A stretch of 24,038 nucleotides of DNA from an uncultured Clostridia bacterium (GCA_947631725.1 CANRML010000008.1:1-24038); one strand, 5' to 3'; counted from the stretch's first letter, positions 16,568 through 24,038 are shown. Translations and numbers: made by a program. Notes: a model not told the origin generated them from the letters alone.

Positions 16568-16678
16568 TTAATGATATTCATCTGGTATCAAGAAAACAAA
16601 GATACTAGTTAAGGATAATATTGTGGTAACTAAGACTAAAAACATAGCTACAGCAACAAAAAAAATTTTCCGCATCAT
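16568..16678 (-). CDS. 36-residue single-span membrane peptide
   Basis: Reads MMRKIFFVAVAMFLVLVTTI.. and ends VFLIPDEYH: a basic start, one long hydrophobic segment and an acidic tail. It has a perfect consensus promoter (16740-16712), AGGAGG 8 nt before the first ATG, and a hairpin with U-tract downstream, so it is a complete transcription unit lying antisense between rnhB and pdp. No family is recognised; a small membrane regulator or a type I toxin-like peptide are both possible. Its third codon is CGG (16672-16670), the codon that coincides with frame breaks elsewhere in the window. Here the plain frame makes sense (Arg in a basic start), while a +1 shift would end after a few residues. 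Confidence 0.65.
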   Translation of the reverse strand: MMRKIFFVAVAMFLVLVTTILSLTSIFVFLIPDEYH

Positions 16679-16711
16679 AATTTTATCCTCCTATGAATTT
16701 ATAGTGCACAC

Positions 16712-16740
16712 ATTATATATTAAAAAATATTAAATGTCAA
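16712..16740 (-). promoter_or_regulatory. Perfect consensus promoter of the 36-residue peptide gene
   Basis: On the minus strand TTGACA (16740-16735), a 17-nt spacer and TATAAT (16717-16712), all twelve bases matching consensus. The -35 overlaps the ribosome site of pdp on the other strand, so the two units may interfere. Confidence 0.9.
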
Positions 16741-16752
16741 AGGAGAAATTAA

Positions 16753-18057
16753 ATGAATATTTTAAATATTATTGAGAAAAAGAGAGATAAAAAAATACTT
16801 ACAAAAGAAGAAATTGAATATTTTGTCAAAGGATATACAACAGGTGAAGTTGCTGATTATCAAGCAGCAGCACTAATTATGGCAATATTCTTAAATGGTA
16901 TGACAGACCAAGAAACTACAGATTTAACTCTAGCGATGGCTAATTCAGGAGATATATTAGATTTATCTACATTAGGAGGAATAATTGTGGATAAACACTC
17001 TACTGGAGGAGTAGGAGATAAAGTATCTCTAATTTTATTACCAATTATTAGTTCATTAGGTGTAAAAGTTGCTAAAATGTCTGGTAGAGAGCTTGGATTT
17101 ACAGGTGGAACAATAGACAAACTAGAATCAATTCCAGGATATAGAACAGAAATTTCAGAAGAAGAATTTATGCAAAATGTTAAAGAAATAGGAATTAGCA
17201 TAATTTCACAAACTAAAAATTTAGCACCAGCAGATAAAAAGATATATGCTCTTAGAGATACTATTTCATGTGTAGAAAGTATACCTCTTATTGCATCTAG
17301 TATTATGAGTAAAAAAATAGCAAGTGGGGCACAAAAAATAGTGCTAGATGTGACTGTTGGAAAAGGTGCTTTTATGAATAATATAGAAGATGCAAGAAAA
17401 TTAGCAAATACAATGATTGATATTGGAAAATTAGCTAATAGAGAAACTATTTGCATTTTAACAGATATGGACGAGCCATTAGGATATAATGTTGGTAATT
17501 TGCTAGAAGTAATAGAAGTAGTTAAGTTCTTAAAAGGTGAAATGCCAGAAGATGTAAAACAAGTAATATTAGCATTGGGAAGCTATATGATAAAATTAGC
17601 TGGCAAAGGAGATAATTTAGAAGAAAATCAAAATAAAATGCTTGAAAATATAAAAAATGGAAAAGCATTAGAGAAATTTAAGCAATTAGTAGAAAAACAA
17701 GGAGCACAAGCTTCTTTTATCGATAATATTGAAAATATGTCAGTAGCAAAATTTGTAGAACCAATTTATAGCATGAAATCAGGATATATTTCTAAAATAA
17801 ATGCACTCGAAGTTGGAAAAATAGCGTGTGAACTGGGTGCAGGCAGAGTAAAAAAAGAAGATAGTATAGATTTTCAAGCAGGTATTATATTAAATAAAAA
17901 AGTATCAGATTACATAGAAAAAGGAGAAGTTTTAGCATATATTTATACAAATAAGTCAGAAGTAATAGAAAATGCAAAAAAACAATATTTAAACAATGTA
18001 GAAATTATTGATGAAAAAGTTGAGAAAAAGAAAACAATTTTTGAAATAATAAAATAG
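16753..18057 (+). CDS. pdp: Pyrimidine-nucleoside phosphorylase
   Basis: A 434-residue cytosolic enzyme that splits thymidine or uridine with phosphate to give the base and a pentose 1-phosphate, for nucleoside salvage. The family signature lies around residues 80-125: DKHSTGGVGDKVSLIL then KMSGRELGFTGGTIDKLESI. The C-terminal domain (GRVKKEDSIDFQAGIIL..) is also present. Length matches the Firmicute type. A thymidine-specific DeoA cannot be separated from Pdp by eye. AAAGGAG precedes the ATG. No good plus-strand promoter was found in the short gap, so it may be read from the pilin-rnhB promoter. Its pentose product could feed the pathway of RpiB. Confidence 0.93.
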   Translation: MNILNIIEKKRDKKILTKEEIEYFVKGYTTGEVADYQAAALIMAIFLNGMTDQETTDLTLAMANSGDILDLSTLGGIIVDKHSTGGVGDKVSLILLPIISSLGVKVAKMSGRELGFTGGTIDKLESIPGYRTEISEEEFMQNVKEIGISIISQTKNLAPADKKIYALRDTISCVESIPLIASSIMSKKIASGAQKIVLDVTVGKGAFMNNIEDARKLANTMIDIGKLANRETICILTDMDEPLGYNVGNLLEVIEVVKFLKGEMPEDVKQVILALGSYMIKLAGKGDNLEENQNKMLENIKNGKALEKFKQLVEKQGAQASFIDNIENMSVAKFVEPIYSMKSGYISKINALEVGKIACELGAGRVKKEDSIDFQAGIILNKKVSDYIEKGEVLAYIYTNKSEVIENAKKQYLNNVEIIDEKVEKKKTIFEIIK

Positions 18058-18067
18058 GGAGGACGAT

Positions 18068-20036
18068 ATGACAGATCCCACACAACAGATGAAAGAGAAA
18101 ATCGAAGAATTAAATAAAAAAGCAGGTAAAAAACTTACTATAAATGAATTAATAAAATCAGGTGAATTATCAAATTTAACTTATGAAATAGCTTGTAATA
18201 GAAAAGGAATAGACAAATATGTTTTAATGCATGTCACAGATTATAAACCAAAAGGTGATAAAATAAGAACAGTAACTGAAAAAGAAATAAAAGTAAAAGA
18301 GGAGACACCGTTTGGAGAAATTGAATATAGAAACAGAAGAAATACAACTCATTTTACAGTAAATAGTACTGTAACTAGTCACTTTTTTGGAAATTGGGAT
18401 AATAAACGATACGCTGTCATGTCACCACTAAATAATTGTTTAGACGAAAATAAAAATGAATTACGGTGCAACAAGAGTAGAAGACTTTTTTGTAAGAGGC
18501 TCAGCCAAATTAAATAACAATGATTGGATTTTATGTCCTCAAGAAGAAATAGAAATTATGAAAAAAGAAAATCCAGGTGTAAATGTTATAGGATATGAAG
18601 GAGAAAATGTAATAAATTATACAAAAAAATTTATGGAAATGTTTGGATACCAAACATTTGAAATGGGTGAACATGGATATATTTATGATTCAGCAGAATC
18701 ATATTCCTTCATATGGCAAAAAGAATATGAACAAGACTTAGTAAATAAGGGAATAGATGTAAATTTATTTTCTAATCCACACTTTCTTTCATGGGAAAAA
18801 TTCATTGAAATGGAGTTAATAAATATAGACAAGACAAATGCATTATATAAATTACTTAAAAATAAAGAACCAGAAATACCAATTGATGAAGTATTAAAAA
18901 CACATTGCCTTCCTAATATTTATTCATGTAAAGGACCAGTTTGTGGATTAGATTATGAAGATGCAAAAGAACAAGCAATAAAAAAAGGGATTGACTTTTT
19001 AAAATATCAAAAACAAATAAGAGAGGAACTGACTTCACTAGGAATATCAGATTTACAATTTGAAAATAGAAACTTTGAAGGCAGTATGGAACAAGTAAAT
19101 CAAAGAATATTAGAGAACATATCTATAGAAAAATTTTTGAAGACTGATATAACTGAGCAATATGAAGAAGATATGGTTATTACAAATATAAAGAGAATAA
19201 AAAGAATAAAAGAGAAAATGCAAAGCGAGAAACTACATGGGGATAATGAAGCAGAAAAAGTATTAAAATATGTTGTAAAACATTTAATTCAGGATTTACA
19301 TGAAAGAGGTAATTTGTACAAGAACCAAAAAGAAGAAGAAGGGGTAGATTGGAGTGACCATCAGCAAAAATTAAATGAAATGTTATTACCTATAGGCTTG
19401 GATTGTAAATGCTTTTTTGGAGACAAAAATATTAAACCTGAAGATATATTGCAACAAATAAATAACAATGATATAATTAAGGATTTTATGCTTCAAAATG
19501 GAATACAAGAAGTAGAGGGAGAGGATATTTTATCAAAATATGTAGGGATAAAGGCAAAAATAAACGAAATAGAAATACAAAAAACAAGAGAATTAGACCA
19601 AGAGGCAGAAATTACAGGGAAAGATATTCTTATGATTGAACCTGATACTTCATATGAAAATTGTGTGAAAGTAAATGCAATATTAACAGAATATATAGCT
19701 AATGAATTAACTCCTCAATATAGAGAATACATAGAGAAAACAGGGAAGGACTGGGAGCAATACTTATTAGAATTGACACCAAAATTATCAGCAATTGGGA
19801 TGACAATTGAAGATTTTATGCAGGTGAAAAATAAAAGTAATTTAATAAAGAAAATGGATAAATTTATCGATGATAGTGTAGAACAAAATGAACAAGTATA
19901 TGGTATAAATAAATTAATTGAAACATATCAGGACACTGGAACTACTATAACTGAAGTAGAAAAATCTTATGATGTAATAAGAAAAAGCAATGAACATGAA
20001 ATAGAAAATGAAAACCAACAAATTGAAGAATTATGA
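18068..20036 (+). CDS. Unrecognised 655-residue protein, read through a +1 shift at CGG (18464)
   Basis: Two overlapping open frames join into one protein when the C of CGG 18464-18466 is skipped: 132 codons, then Gly-Ala-Thr-Arg-Val-Glu-Asp and 517 further residues to TGA 20034-20036, followed directly by TAA. The first frame alone ends in an implausible Arg/Cys/Lys-rich tail (RCNKSRRLFCKRLSQIK), and the ATG at 18456 that could start the second frame has no Shine-Dalgarno site. The N-terminal part has RNTTHFTVN..VTSHFFGNWDNKRYAVMSPL, which looks like a conserved motif, and ATRVEDFFVRGSA; the rest is helical, Glu/Lys-rich, with no signal peptide or membrane segment. I do not recognise a family. 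It begins 10 nt after pdp with AGGGAGGA as ribosome site, so it is in the pdp operon. Confidence 0.65.
18464..18466 (+). other. In-frame CGG with inferred +1 frameshift in the 655-residue gene
   Basis: AAT GAA TTA CGG TGC AAC in the plain frame becomes AAT GAA TTA GGT GCA ACA AGA when the C is skipped. Codon 133. The TTA-CGGT context is the same as in comEC. Confidence 0.75.
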
Positions 20037-20055
20037 TAAAAAGGAGCATCCTCAA

Positions 20056-20499
20056 ATGATAGATGAAAAAACAAGACGAATTTTTTCTGAAATAGATGCC
20101 TTTCTAAATATAATAGACGAAAAATATAAAAATAGGATTCCTATGCAATTAAGAAATTTATACAAAGATGAAAAATCAAAAAGCTATATGCCAAAATATG
20201 ATCCGAGTATTCAAATGGAAAAACAAAATATACAAAGAGAAACTATTGCTATGATTGCTCTATTACATTTGAACTATTGGTGTGATAGTGAAGAAGAGAA
20301 AAATAAAATTAGAAAAATACTTAATGAAAATGAAATAAAATATCAAAAAAAATTGCAAGAACAATATAATCCAGATAATTTATTTAAAAACGAAGAGAAA
20401 AGACAAGAAGATGTAGTTGAGAAATTAGCAATAGTTGAATACAAGGAAAACTTTATAAAGAAAATTATAAATGCAATAAAAAAGTTATTTAAGCATTAA
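20056..20499 (+). CDS. Hypothetical cytosolic protein
   Basis: A 147-residue, mostly helical, Lys/Glu-rich protein with no signal peptide. Segments that may be conserved are EIDAFLNIIDEKYKNRIPMQLRN (in part) and ETIAMIALLHLNYWCDSEEEK; the C-terminus is basic (IKKIINAIKKLFKH). The frame is open further upstream inside the previous gene, but AAAGGAG (20040-20046) lies 9 nt before the ATG at 20056, which decides the start. It begins 19 nt after the stop of the 655-residue gene and is probably the last gene of the pdp transcript. No family is recognised and no terminator is clear afterwards. Confidence 0.7.
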   Translation: MIDEKTRRIFSEIDAFLNIIDEKYKNRIPMQLRNLYKDEKSKSYMPKYDPSIQMEKQNIQRETIAMIALLHLNYWCDSEEEKNKIRKILNENEIKYQKKLQEQYNPDNLFKNEEKRQEDVVEKLAIVEYKENFIKKIINAIKKLFKH

Positions 20500-20566
20500 A
20501 ATAGTAAAAAACAAAATTAAAATAATAGGAATACCAAAAGAACTAGTAGTTATATAAATTAAAGTA

Positions 20567-20595
20567 TTGAAAACTTAATAAAACAGTGATATAAT
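20567..20595 (+). promoter_or_regulatory. Promoter of the microprotein-cdaA-truA group
   Basis: TTGAAA (20567-20572), a 17-nt spacer and TATAAT (20590-20595), with TG one base upstream of the -10. Confidence 0.85.
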
Positions 20596-20628
20596 TAAAA
20601 AGGATAAAAATTTAAGGAGGCATACAAA

Positions 20629-20763
20629 ATGAAAAAGGATAAACAAAATAAAAAACATAGAGAATTTAATGCAGGGATGGTATTTGGCAAAATTATGGCA
20701 ATAATTCTTGTTTTATTAATGCTTGCTGGTACTTGTGCAACACTAATTTTTGCACTAATATAA
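20629..20763 (+). CDS. 44-residue membrane microprotein upstream of cdaA
   Basis: MKKDKQNKKHREFNAGMVFG followed by one hydrophobic span (IMAIILVLLMLAGTCATLIF) and a short end. The Lys-rich start and single span resemble DUF4044 and Prli42-type small proteins of Firmicutes, but the match is by composition and layout only. AAGGAGG lies 8 nt before the ATG and a strong extended -10 promoter lies just upstream, so expression is likely. cdaA starts 26 nt later in the same transcript. Confidence 0.8.
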   Translation: MKKDKQNKKHREFNAGMVFGKIMAIILVLLMLAGTCATLIFALI

Positions 20764-20789
20764 GGTAAAATATACAAAGGAGAATAAAT

Positions 20790-21776
20790 ATGGGAAATAT
20801 AGGAACAGTAGATTCTATTACACCTACAAGAACAACTGGATGGGAAACTTTTTACAAAGAAAATGTTTTGGAATATTTTTATAATTTAAAAAATAACCCA
20901 TTTGAACTAATAACACTTATAATAGACTTAGCAATTGTTATCTTTTTACTATACTGCTTTTTTAAAGTAGTGAAGGGATCTAGAGCATGGCAATTAATAA
21001 AAGGAATTCTATTTCTACTTGTTACAACATGGATAAGCAGTTTATTAAATTTAAGAATTCTAAATGCCATTTTAACAGCTATTATGAATATTGGGCTCAT
21101 AGCGATTATTGTTATTTTCCAACCAGAGTTAAGAAGAGCACTAGAACAATTAGGAACTAGTAAATATACTAAATTTTTTGGGCTTGATAAAGATATAGCA
21201 ACAAAAACAAAAGAAGATATATATAAAATAGTTATTGCAGCACAAGAACTATCAAAGGAAAAGAAAGGTGCGCTTATTGTAATACAAAGAGATATAAATA
21301 TACAAGATATAATTTCAACAGGTGTTCCAATTGAAGCAGAAGTTTCACCACAGCTATTAGTAAATATTTTTGAACCTAAAACTCCATTACATGATGGAGC
21401 AGTAATTATAAGTAATAACAAAATAGCTGCAGCAGCCTGTGTATTACCTTTAGCAGATGATGTAGATATTGCAAAAGGACTTGGAACAAGACATAGAGCA
21501 GCTATAGGAATCTCAAAAGAATCAGATGCAATAACAGTTGTAATATCAGAAGAAACAGGAAAAATATCTGTTGCAAAAGACGGCACATTGATTATGGATG
21601 TTAGAGAAGATGTTTTAAAGAAAATCTTAATTAGTAATATCGTTACAAAAAGATTTGCAATAAATCATACTCCTGCAAAAGATAAATTTGCAAAATTAAA
21701 AAATAAATTGAAAAAAGAAAAACAAGATAATGAAAAAATAGAAAATGAAGTAAAAAAAGAATCTACAGAAAAATAG
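20790..21776 (+). CDS. cdaA: Diadenylate cyclase CdaA (DacA)
   Basis: A 328-residue membrane enzyme that joins two ATP into cyclic di-AMP, the second messenger for potassium, osmolyte and wall balance. About three membrane helices (residues 40-110) precede the DAC domain, with DGA (202-204) and GTRHR (232-236), the two nucleotide-binding motifs. A 35-residue N-terminal extension and a Lys/Glu-rich tail are present. In many Firmicutes cdaA is followed by cdaR (ybbR) and glmM; here truA follows after 7 nt and neither partner is nearby. AAAGGAG precedes the ATG. Confidence 0.95.
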   Translation: MGNIGTVDSITPTRTTGWETFYKENVLEYFYNLKNNPFELITLIIDLAIVIFLLYCFFKVVKGSRAWQLIKGILFLLVTTWISSLLNLRILNAILTAIMNIGLIAIIVIFQPELRRALEQLGTSKYTKFFGLDKDIATKTKEDIYKIVIAAQELSKEKKGALIVIQRDINIQDIISTGVPIEAEVSPQLLVNIFEPKTPLHDGAVIISNNKIAAAACVLPLADDVDIAKGLGTRHRAAIGISKESDAITVVISEETGKISVAKDGTLIMDVREDVLKKILISNIVTKRFAINHTPAKDKFAKLKNKLKKEKQDNEKIENEVKKESTEK

Positions 21777-21783
21777 AGGTTAT

Positions 21784-22540
21784 ATGCGAAATATAAAATT
21801 AGTTATTGAATATGATGGAAAAGAATTCAATCGGTTGGCAAAAACAGCCCAATAAATTAAATATACAGGGAAATATTGAAAAAGCAATTTATCAAATAAC
21901 AGGGGAAGAAGTAGAATTACTTGCATCAGGACGTACAGATGCTGGAGTACATGCTCTTGGACAAGTAGCAAATTTTAAAACTAATTCTCAAATTCCTATT
22001 GAAAAAATTCCAATTGCTTTAAATACAAATTTAAAAAAAAGCATACGTATATTACAAGCAGAAGAGGTTAAGGAAAACTTCCATAGCAGACTTTCTTGTA
22101 AAAGAAAAACATATAGATATATAATAAATAATTCAACAAATGGTACAGCAATTTATCGTAATTTAGAAACCAATATTCCAGAAAACTTAGATATTTTAAA
22201 AATGCAAGAAGCAATTAAGTATTTTATAGGTGAACATGATTTTAAAGCATTTAAAGCAAGTGGAACAAGCAGTAAGAGTAGTGTAAGAACAATCTATGAG
22301 GCAACAGTATATAAAAAAGAAGATAGAATTTTTATTGAATTAACTGGAAATGGATTTTTATATAATATGGTACGTATTATTGCTGGAACATTAGTAGAAG
22401 TGGGAAAAGGTAAGATAAAACCAGAGGAAATTCCTAATATTATAAAATCAAAAGACCGTACAAGGGCTGGAAAAACTTTACCACCACAGGGACTTTATTT
22501 AGTAAAAGTAGAATATGATAAAAAAGATTTGCAAAAATAA
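21784..22540 (+). CDS. truA: tRNA pseudouridine synthase A, read through a +1 shift at CGG (21832)
   Basis: A 251-residue enzyme that makes pseudouridine at positions 38-40 of tRNA anticodon arms. The plain frame from ATG 21784 (after AGAGG) starts correctly with MRNIKLVIEYDGKEFN, then reaches CGG 21832-21834 and stops at TAA seven codons later. Skipping the C gives Gly17-Trp18-Gln19, the near-universal F-x-GWQ of TruA, and the frame then runs through GRTDAGVHA with catalytic Asp52 to the normal end. Translation from an internal start (TTG 21806) would lose the first strand of the fold and is unlikely. The gene follows cdaA by 7 nt; a terminator overlaps its end. Because TruA changes the anticodon arm, its own frame problem could feed back on decoding; that is speculation. 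Confidence 0.9.
21832..21834 (+). other. In-frame CGG with inferred +1 frameshift in truA
   Basis: GAA TTC AAT CGG TTG GCA in the plain frame becomes GAA TTC AAT GGT TGG CAA when the C is skipped. Codon 17. It is the clearest of the four sites, since both halves are needed for a conserved enzyme. Confidence 0.88.
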
Positions 22541-22555
22541 CTGCAAGTCTTTTTT
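22521..22555 (+). terminator. Intrinsic terminator after truA
   Basis: AAAAAGATTTGCA pairs with TGCAAGTCTTTTT (one G-U) around an 8-nt loop and runs into a T tract. The left arm lies in the last truA codons. Confidence 0.85.
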
Positions 22556-22610
22556 CACATTTAAATACAGTAAAACATAATATATATAAAAATGGTAAAG
22601 GAGAAAAACT

Positions 22611-23009
22611 ATGAATACATTGTTAATATTTTTTGCTCTTCCAATAGCAGTAATTATTTTTTCCATTATTCTACAAAAGCTTTTTAAATGCCCTTTTATA
22701 GTAGCAAGTATTGTATTTGCCGTATTTTTAATTGTTGCAGTTGTAATTGGTACTTTTGAAGCTGTAATTGCAGCAATTGCATATACATTATTATCATTGC
22801 TTACAGCATATATTGTAATGCTAATTTGTAGAATAAATTGGGATAGAGATACTCAAAATGATGTTACTGTAATCAATAACAACAATAATAATGGAAGAAC
22901 ATGCTCTTGTAATCAAACTGATAATAATACTATTACAGTATCTGCTAATATTCAACCAACAAATAATTCTAATGGTAGATCAGGCAGATTTTATGGAACA
23001 TATAGATAA
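22611..23009 (+). CDS. Small membrane protein with Asn-rich tail
   Basis: A 132-residue protein with about three hydrophobic segments (residues 3-23, 28-48 and 50-74), then a hydrophilic tail rich in Asn, Thr and Ser with NNNNNNGRTCSC. The membrane half resembles the small DUF2651-type proteins of Firmicutes in length and layout; I would not name a function. AAAGGAG precedes the ATG. It lies between the truA terminator and the promoter of the next gene; no convincing promoter of its own was seen. Asn repeats are common in AT-rich genomes and may simply be a flexible tail. Confidence 0.6.
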   Translation: MNTLLIFFALPIAVIIFSIILQKLFKCPFIVASIVFAVFLIVAVVIGTFEAVIAAIAYTLLSLLTAYIVMLICRINWDRDTQNDVTVINNNNNNGRTCSCNQTDNNTITVSANIQPTNNSNGRSGRFYGTYR

Positions 23010-23013
23010 ATTA

Positions 23014-23042
23014 TTGAAAAATTCTTTCCTTTGTGATATGAT
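23014..23042 (+). promoter_or_regulatory. Promoter of the ArsP_2-type permease gene
   Basis: TTGAAA (23014-23019), a 17-nt spacer and TATGAT (23037-23042), with TG one base upstream of the -10. It starts 5 nt after the preceding stop codon. Confidence 0.8.
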
Positions 23043-23068
23043 ATACGCATACATAAAGGAGAAAAATT

Positions 23069-23923
23069 ATGTTAGAAATAATACAAGATACATTAATAGA
23101 TGGTATAAGATTACTGCCATTTTTGTTTATTACATATTTATTGATGGAATATATAGAACATAAAATGGCAGAAAAATCTAAAAAAGCAATTCAAAAATCT
23201 GGTAAATTGGGACCAGTAATAGGTGGAATATTGGGGATTTTTCCACAATGTGGATTTTCAGTATCTGCTACAAATTTATATGCAGGACGTGTTATTACAT
23301 TAGGAACTTTAATTAGTGTATATTTATCAACATCAGACGAAATGCTACCAATCTTAATATCAGAAGCGGTAGAGCCAATAGTTATTATAAAGATACTAGC
23401 AATAAAACTTATAATTGGGATGATAGCGGGAATACTTATAGATTTTATATACAATTTAAGACCTAATAAATCAGAAAAAAATGAAATTGGACATCTTTGT
23501 GAAGAAGAACATTGCCATTGTGCTGAAGAAGGAATATTAAAATCAGCATTAAATCATACAATCCATATTTTTGCATTTATTTTAATAGTAACATTTATTA
23601 TTAATATACTTGTACATTTTATAGGGGAAGAAACAATAGAGAAATTCTTATTAAATAAACCAATATTAGGACCAATGATTTCAGCTTTAATAGGTTTAAT
23701 TCCAAACTGTGCAGCATCTGTTATTATTACAAATATGTATATAGAAAATGTTATATCTTCTGCAAGCCTAATTGCAGGATTATTAACAGGAGCAGGAGTA
23801 GGACTAGCAGTATTATTAAAAACAAATAAGAACTTGAAACAAAATTTATTAATAATTGGCTTGTTATATGCAATAGGAGTAATATCTGGAATTACATTGC
23901 AATTTATAGGGATACAAATATAA
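23069..23923 (+). CDS. ArsP_2-type heavy-metal permease (putative manganese or arsenic exporter)
   Basis: A 284-residue membrane protein with about eight to ten hydrophobic segments in two related halves. Half 1 has GPVIGGILGIFPQCGFS (Cys61) and half 2 GPMISALIGLIPNCAAS (Cys214), an internal duplication with a Pro-x-Cys motif in each, as in the family annotated as ArsP_2 or putative manganese transporter. The loop between them (about 140-165) holds GHLCEEEHCHCAEE, a His/Cys/Glu cluster fit for metal binding. The substrate is not known from sequence. AAAGGAG precedes the ATG; own promoter and terminator make it a single-gene unit. Confidence 0.8.
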   Translation: MLEIIQDTLIDGIRLLPFLFITYLLMEYIEHKMAEKSKKAIQKSGKLGPVIGGILGIFPQCGFSVSATNLYAGRVITLGTLISVYLSTSDEMLPILISEAVEPIVIIKILAIKLIIGMIAGILIDFIYNLRPNKSEKNEIGHLCEEEHCHCAEEGILKSALNHTIHIFAFILIVTFIINILVHFIGEETIEKFLLNKPILGPMISALIGLIPNCAASVIITNMYIENVISSASLIAGLLTGAGVGLAVLLKTNKNLKQNLLIIGLLYAIGVISGITLQFIGIQI

Positions 23924-23957
23924 AAGAAACTACATTTTGAAGTAGTTTCTTTATTTT
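23923..23957. terminator. Intrinsic terminator, probably bidirectional
   Basis: AAAGAAACTAC and GTAGTTTCTTT form a perfect 11-bp stem with an 8-nt loop, with T-rich tracts on both sides. It serves the permease gene and the converging minus-strand gene. Confidence 0.9.
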
Positions 23958-23964
23958 TAAATTA

Positions 23965-24036
23965 TTAATCTTCTGATTTCTTTTTCTTTAAGTTCACAAC
24001 AATAGCATCTTCATTATCAAATAAGTATTTTGAATC
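23965..24036 (-). CDS. 3' end of a minus-strand gene (partial)
   Basis: Only the last 23 codons are in the window: DSKYLFDNEDAIVVNL then KKKKSED and TAA. The basic-acidic tail ends 8 nt from the terminator stem. The family cannot be told from this piece. Confidence 0.6.
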   Translation of the reverse strand, partial: DSKYLFDNEDAIVVNLKKKKSED

Positions 24037-24038
24037 TG

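Noticed and set aside
16860..17456. Long minus-strand frame opposite pdp
   Set aside because: Shadow of the pdp coding frame; no ribosome site and no recognisable protein. The same holds for the long minus-strand frames opposite ppaC and cdaA.
18456..20036. A separate gene starting at ATG 18456
   Set aside because: It has no Shine-Dalgarno site, overlaps the upstream frame, and the joined protein is more sensible; the same CGG pattern occurs in three other genes.
7737..21834. The four frame breaks as sequencing errors
   Set aside because: None lies in a homopolymer, each is the same kind of change (an extra C before GG), and each makes an in-frame CGG, a codon otherwise absent from the normal-length genes. 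Random indels would not do this. Raw reads are still needed to close the point.
21806..22540. truA starting at TTG 21806
   Set aside because: It would drop the conserved first strand (IKLVIEYDG), which is encoded just upstream behind a good ribosome site.
22891..23163. 90-codon plus-strand frame
   Set aside because: It overlaps two real genes in another frame, covers the permease promoter and has no ribosome site.

Overview
The window is strongly AT-rich, with compact, closely packed genes, Shine-Dalgarno sites of the AGGAGG type and promoters close to TTGACA-17-TATAAT, often with an upstream TG (extended -10). Together with the gene set (Hsp33, ClpE-type unfoldase, DHH-family manganese pyrophosphatase, CdaA, TagO/WecA-like transferase, BofC-like protein, pilin-like protein) this points to a low-GC Firmicute, most likely an uncultured gut-type clostridium. 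No rRNA, tRNA, CRISPR array or insertion sequence was seen, and no gene-free stretch exceeds 300 bases.

Layout: 1-2094, rpiB, a TagO/WecA-like phosphoglycosyl transferase with a rubredoxin domain fused to its C-terminus, and a separate 51-residue rubredoxin. 2121-3972, hslO and ppaC. 4121-7839, a secreted SH3/NlpC-P60 wall hydrolase and comEC. 7840-9742, an accessory patch with hicAB between 28-bp direct repeats, a broken rhuM-like gene and a BofC-like gene. 9758-12727 (minus), clpE-pgsA, divergent from a DUF3298-like membrane protein (12911-13747). 13901-15163 (minus), htrA. 15338-16530, a pilin-like gene and rnhB. 16568-16678 (minus), a 36-residue membrane peptide with its own consensus promoter and terminator. 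16753-20499, pdp and two unrecognised genes. 20629-22540, a membrane microprotein, cdaA and truA. 22611-23923, a small membrane protein and an ArsP_2-type metal permease. A minus-strand gene enters at the right edge.

The main observation is about decoding. Four genes (comEC, the BofC-like gene, the 655-residue unknown gene at 18068, and truA) are each split by exactly one extra base, and in all four the reading frame breaks at an in-frame CGG codon. Skipping the C puts the ribosome on GGN (Gly) and restores the expected protein. Reading every gene by eye (about 7,400 codons), I found no other in-frame CGG in a normal-length gene, while CGA, CGC, CGU, AGA and AGG are used normally. The only other in-frame CGG is codon 3 of the 36-residue peptide at 16568-16678, where no shift seems needed. 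This suggests that CGG is poorly decoded or unassigned here and acts as a +1 frameshift site, or is read as a CGGN quadruplet. A second regulatory oddity is a complete intrinsic terminator inside the first 30 codons of comEC.
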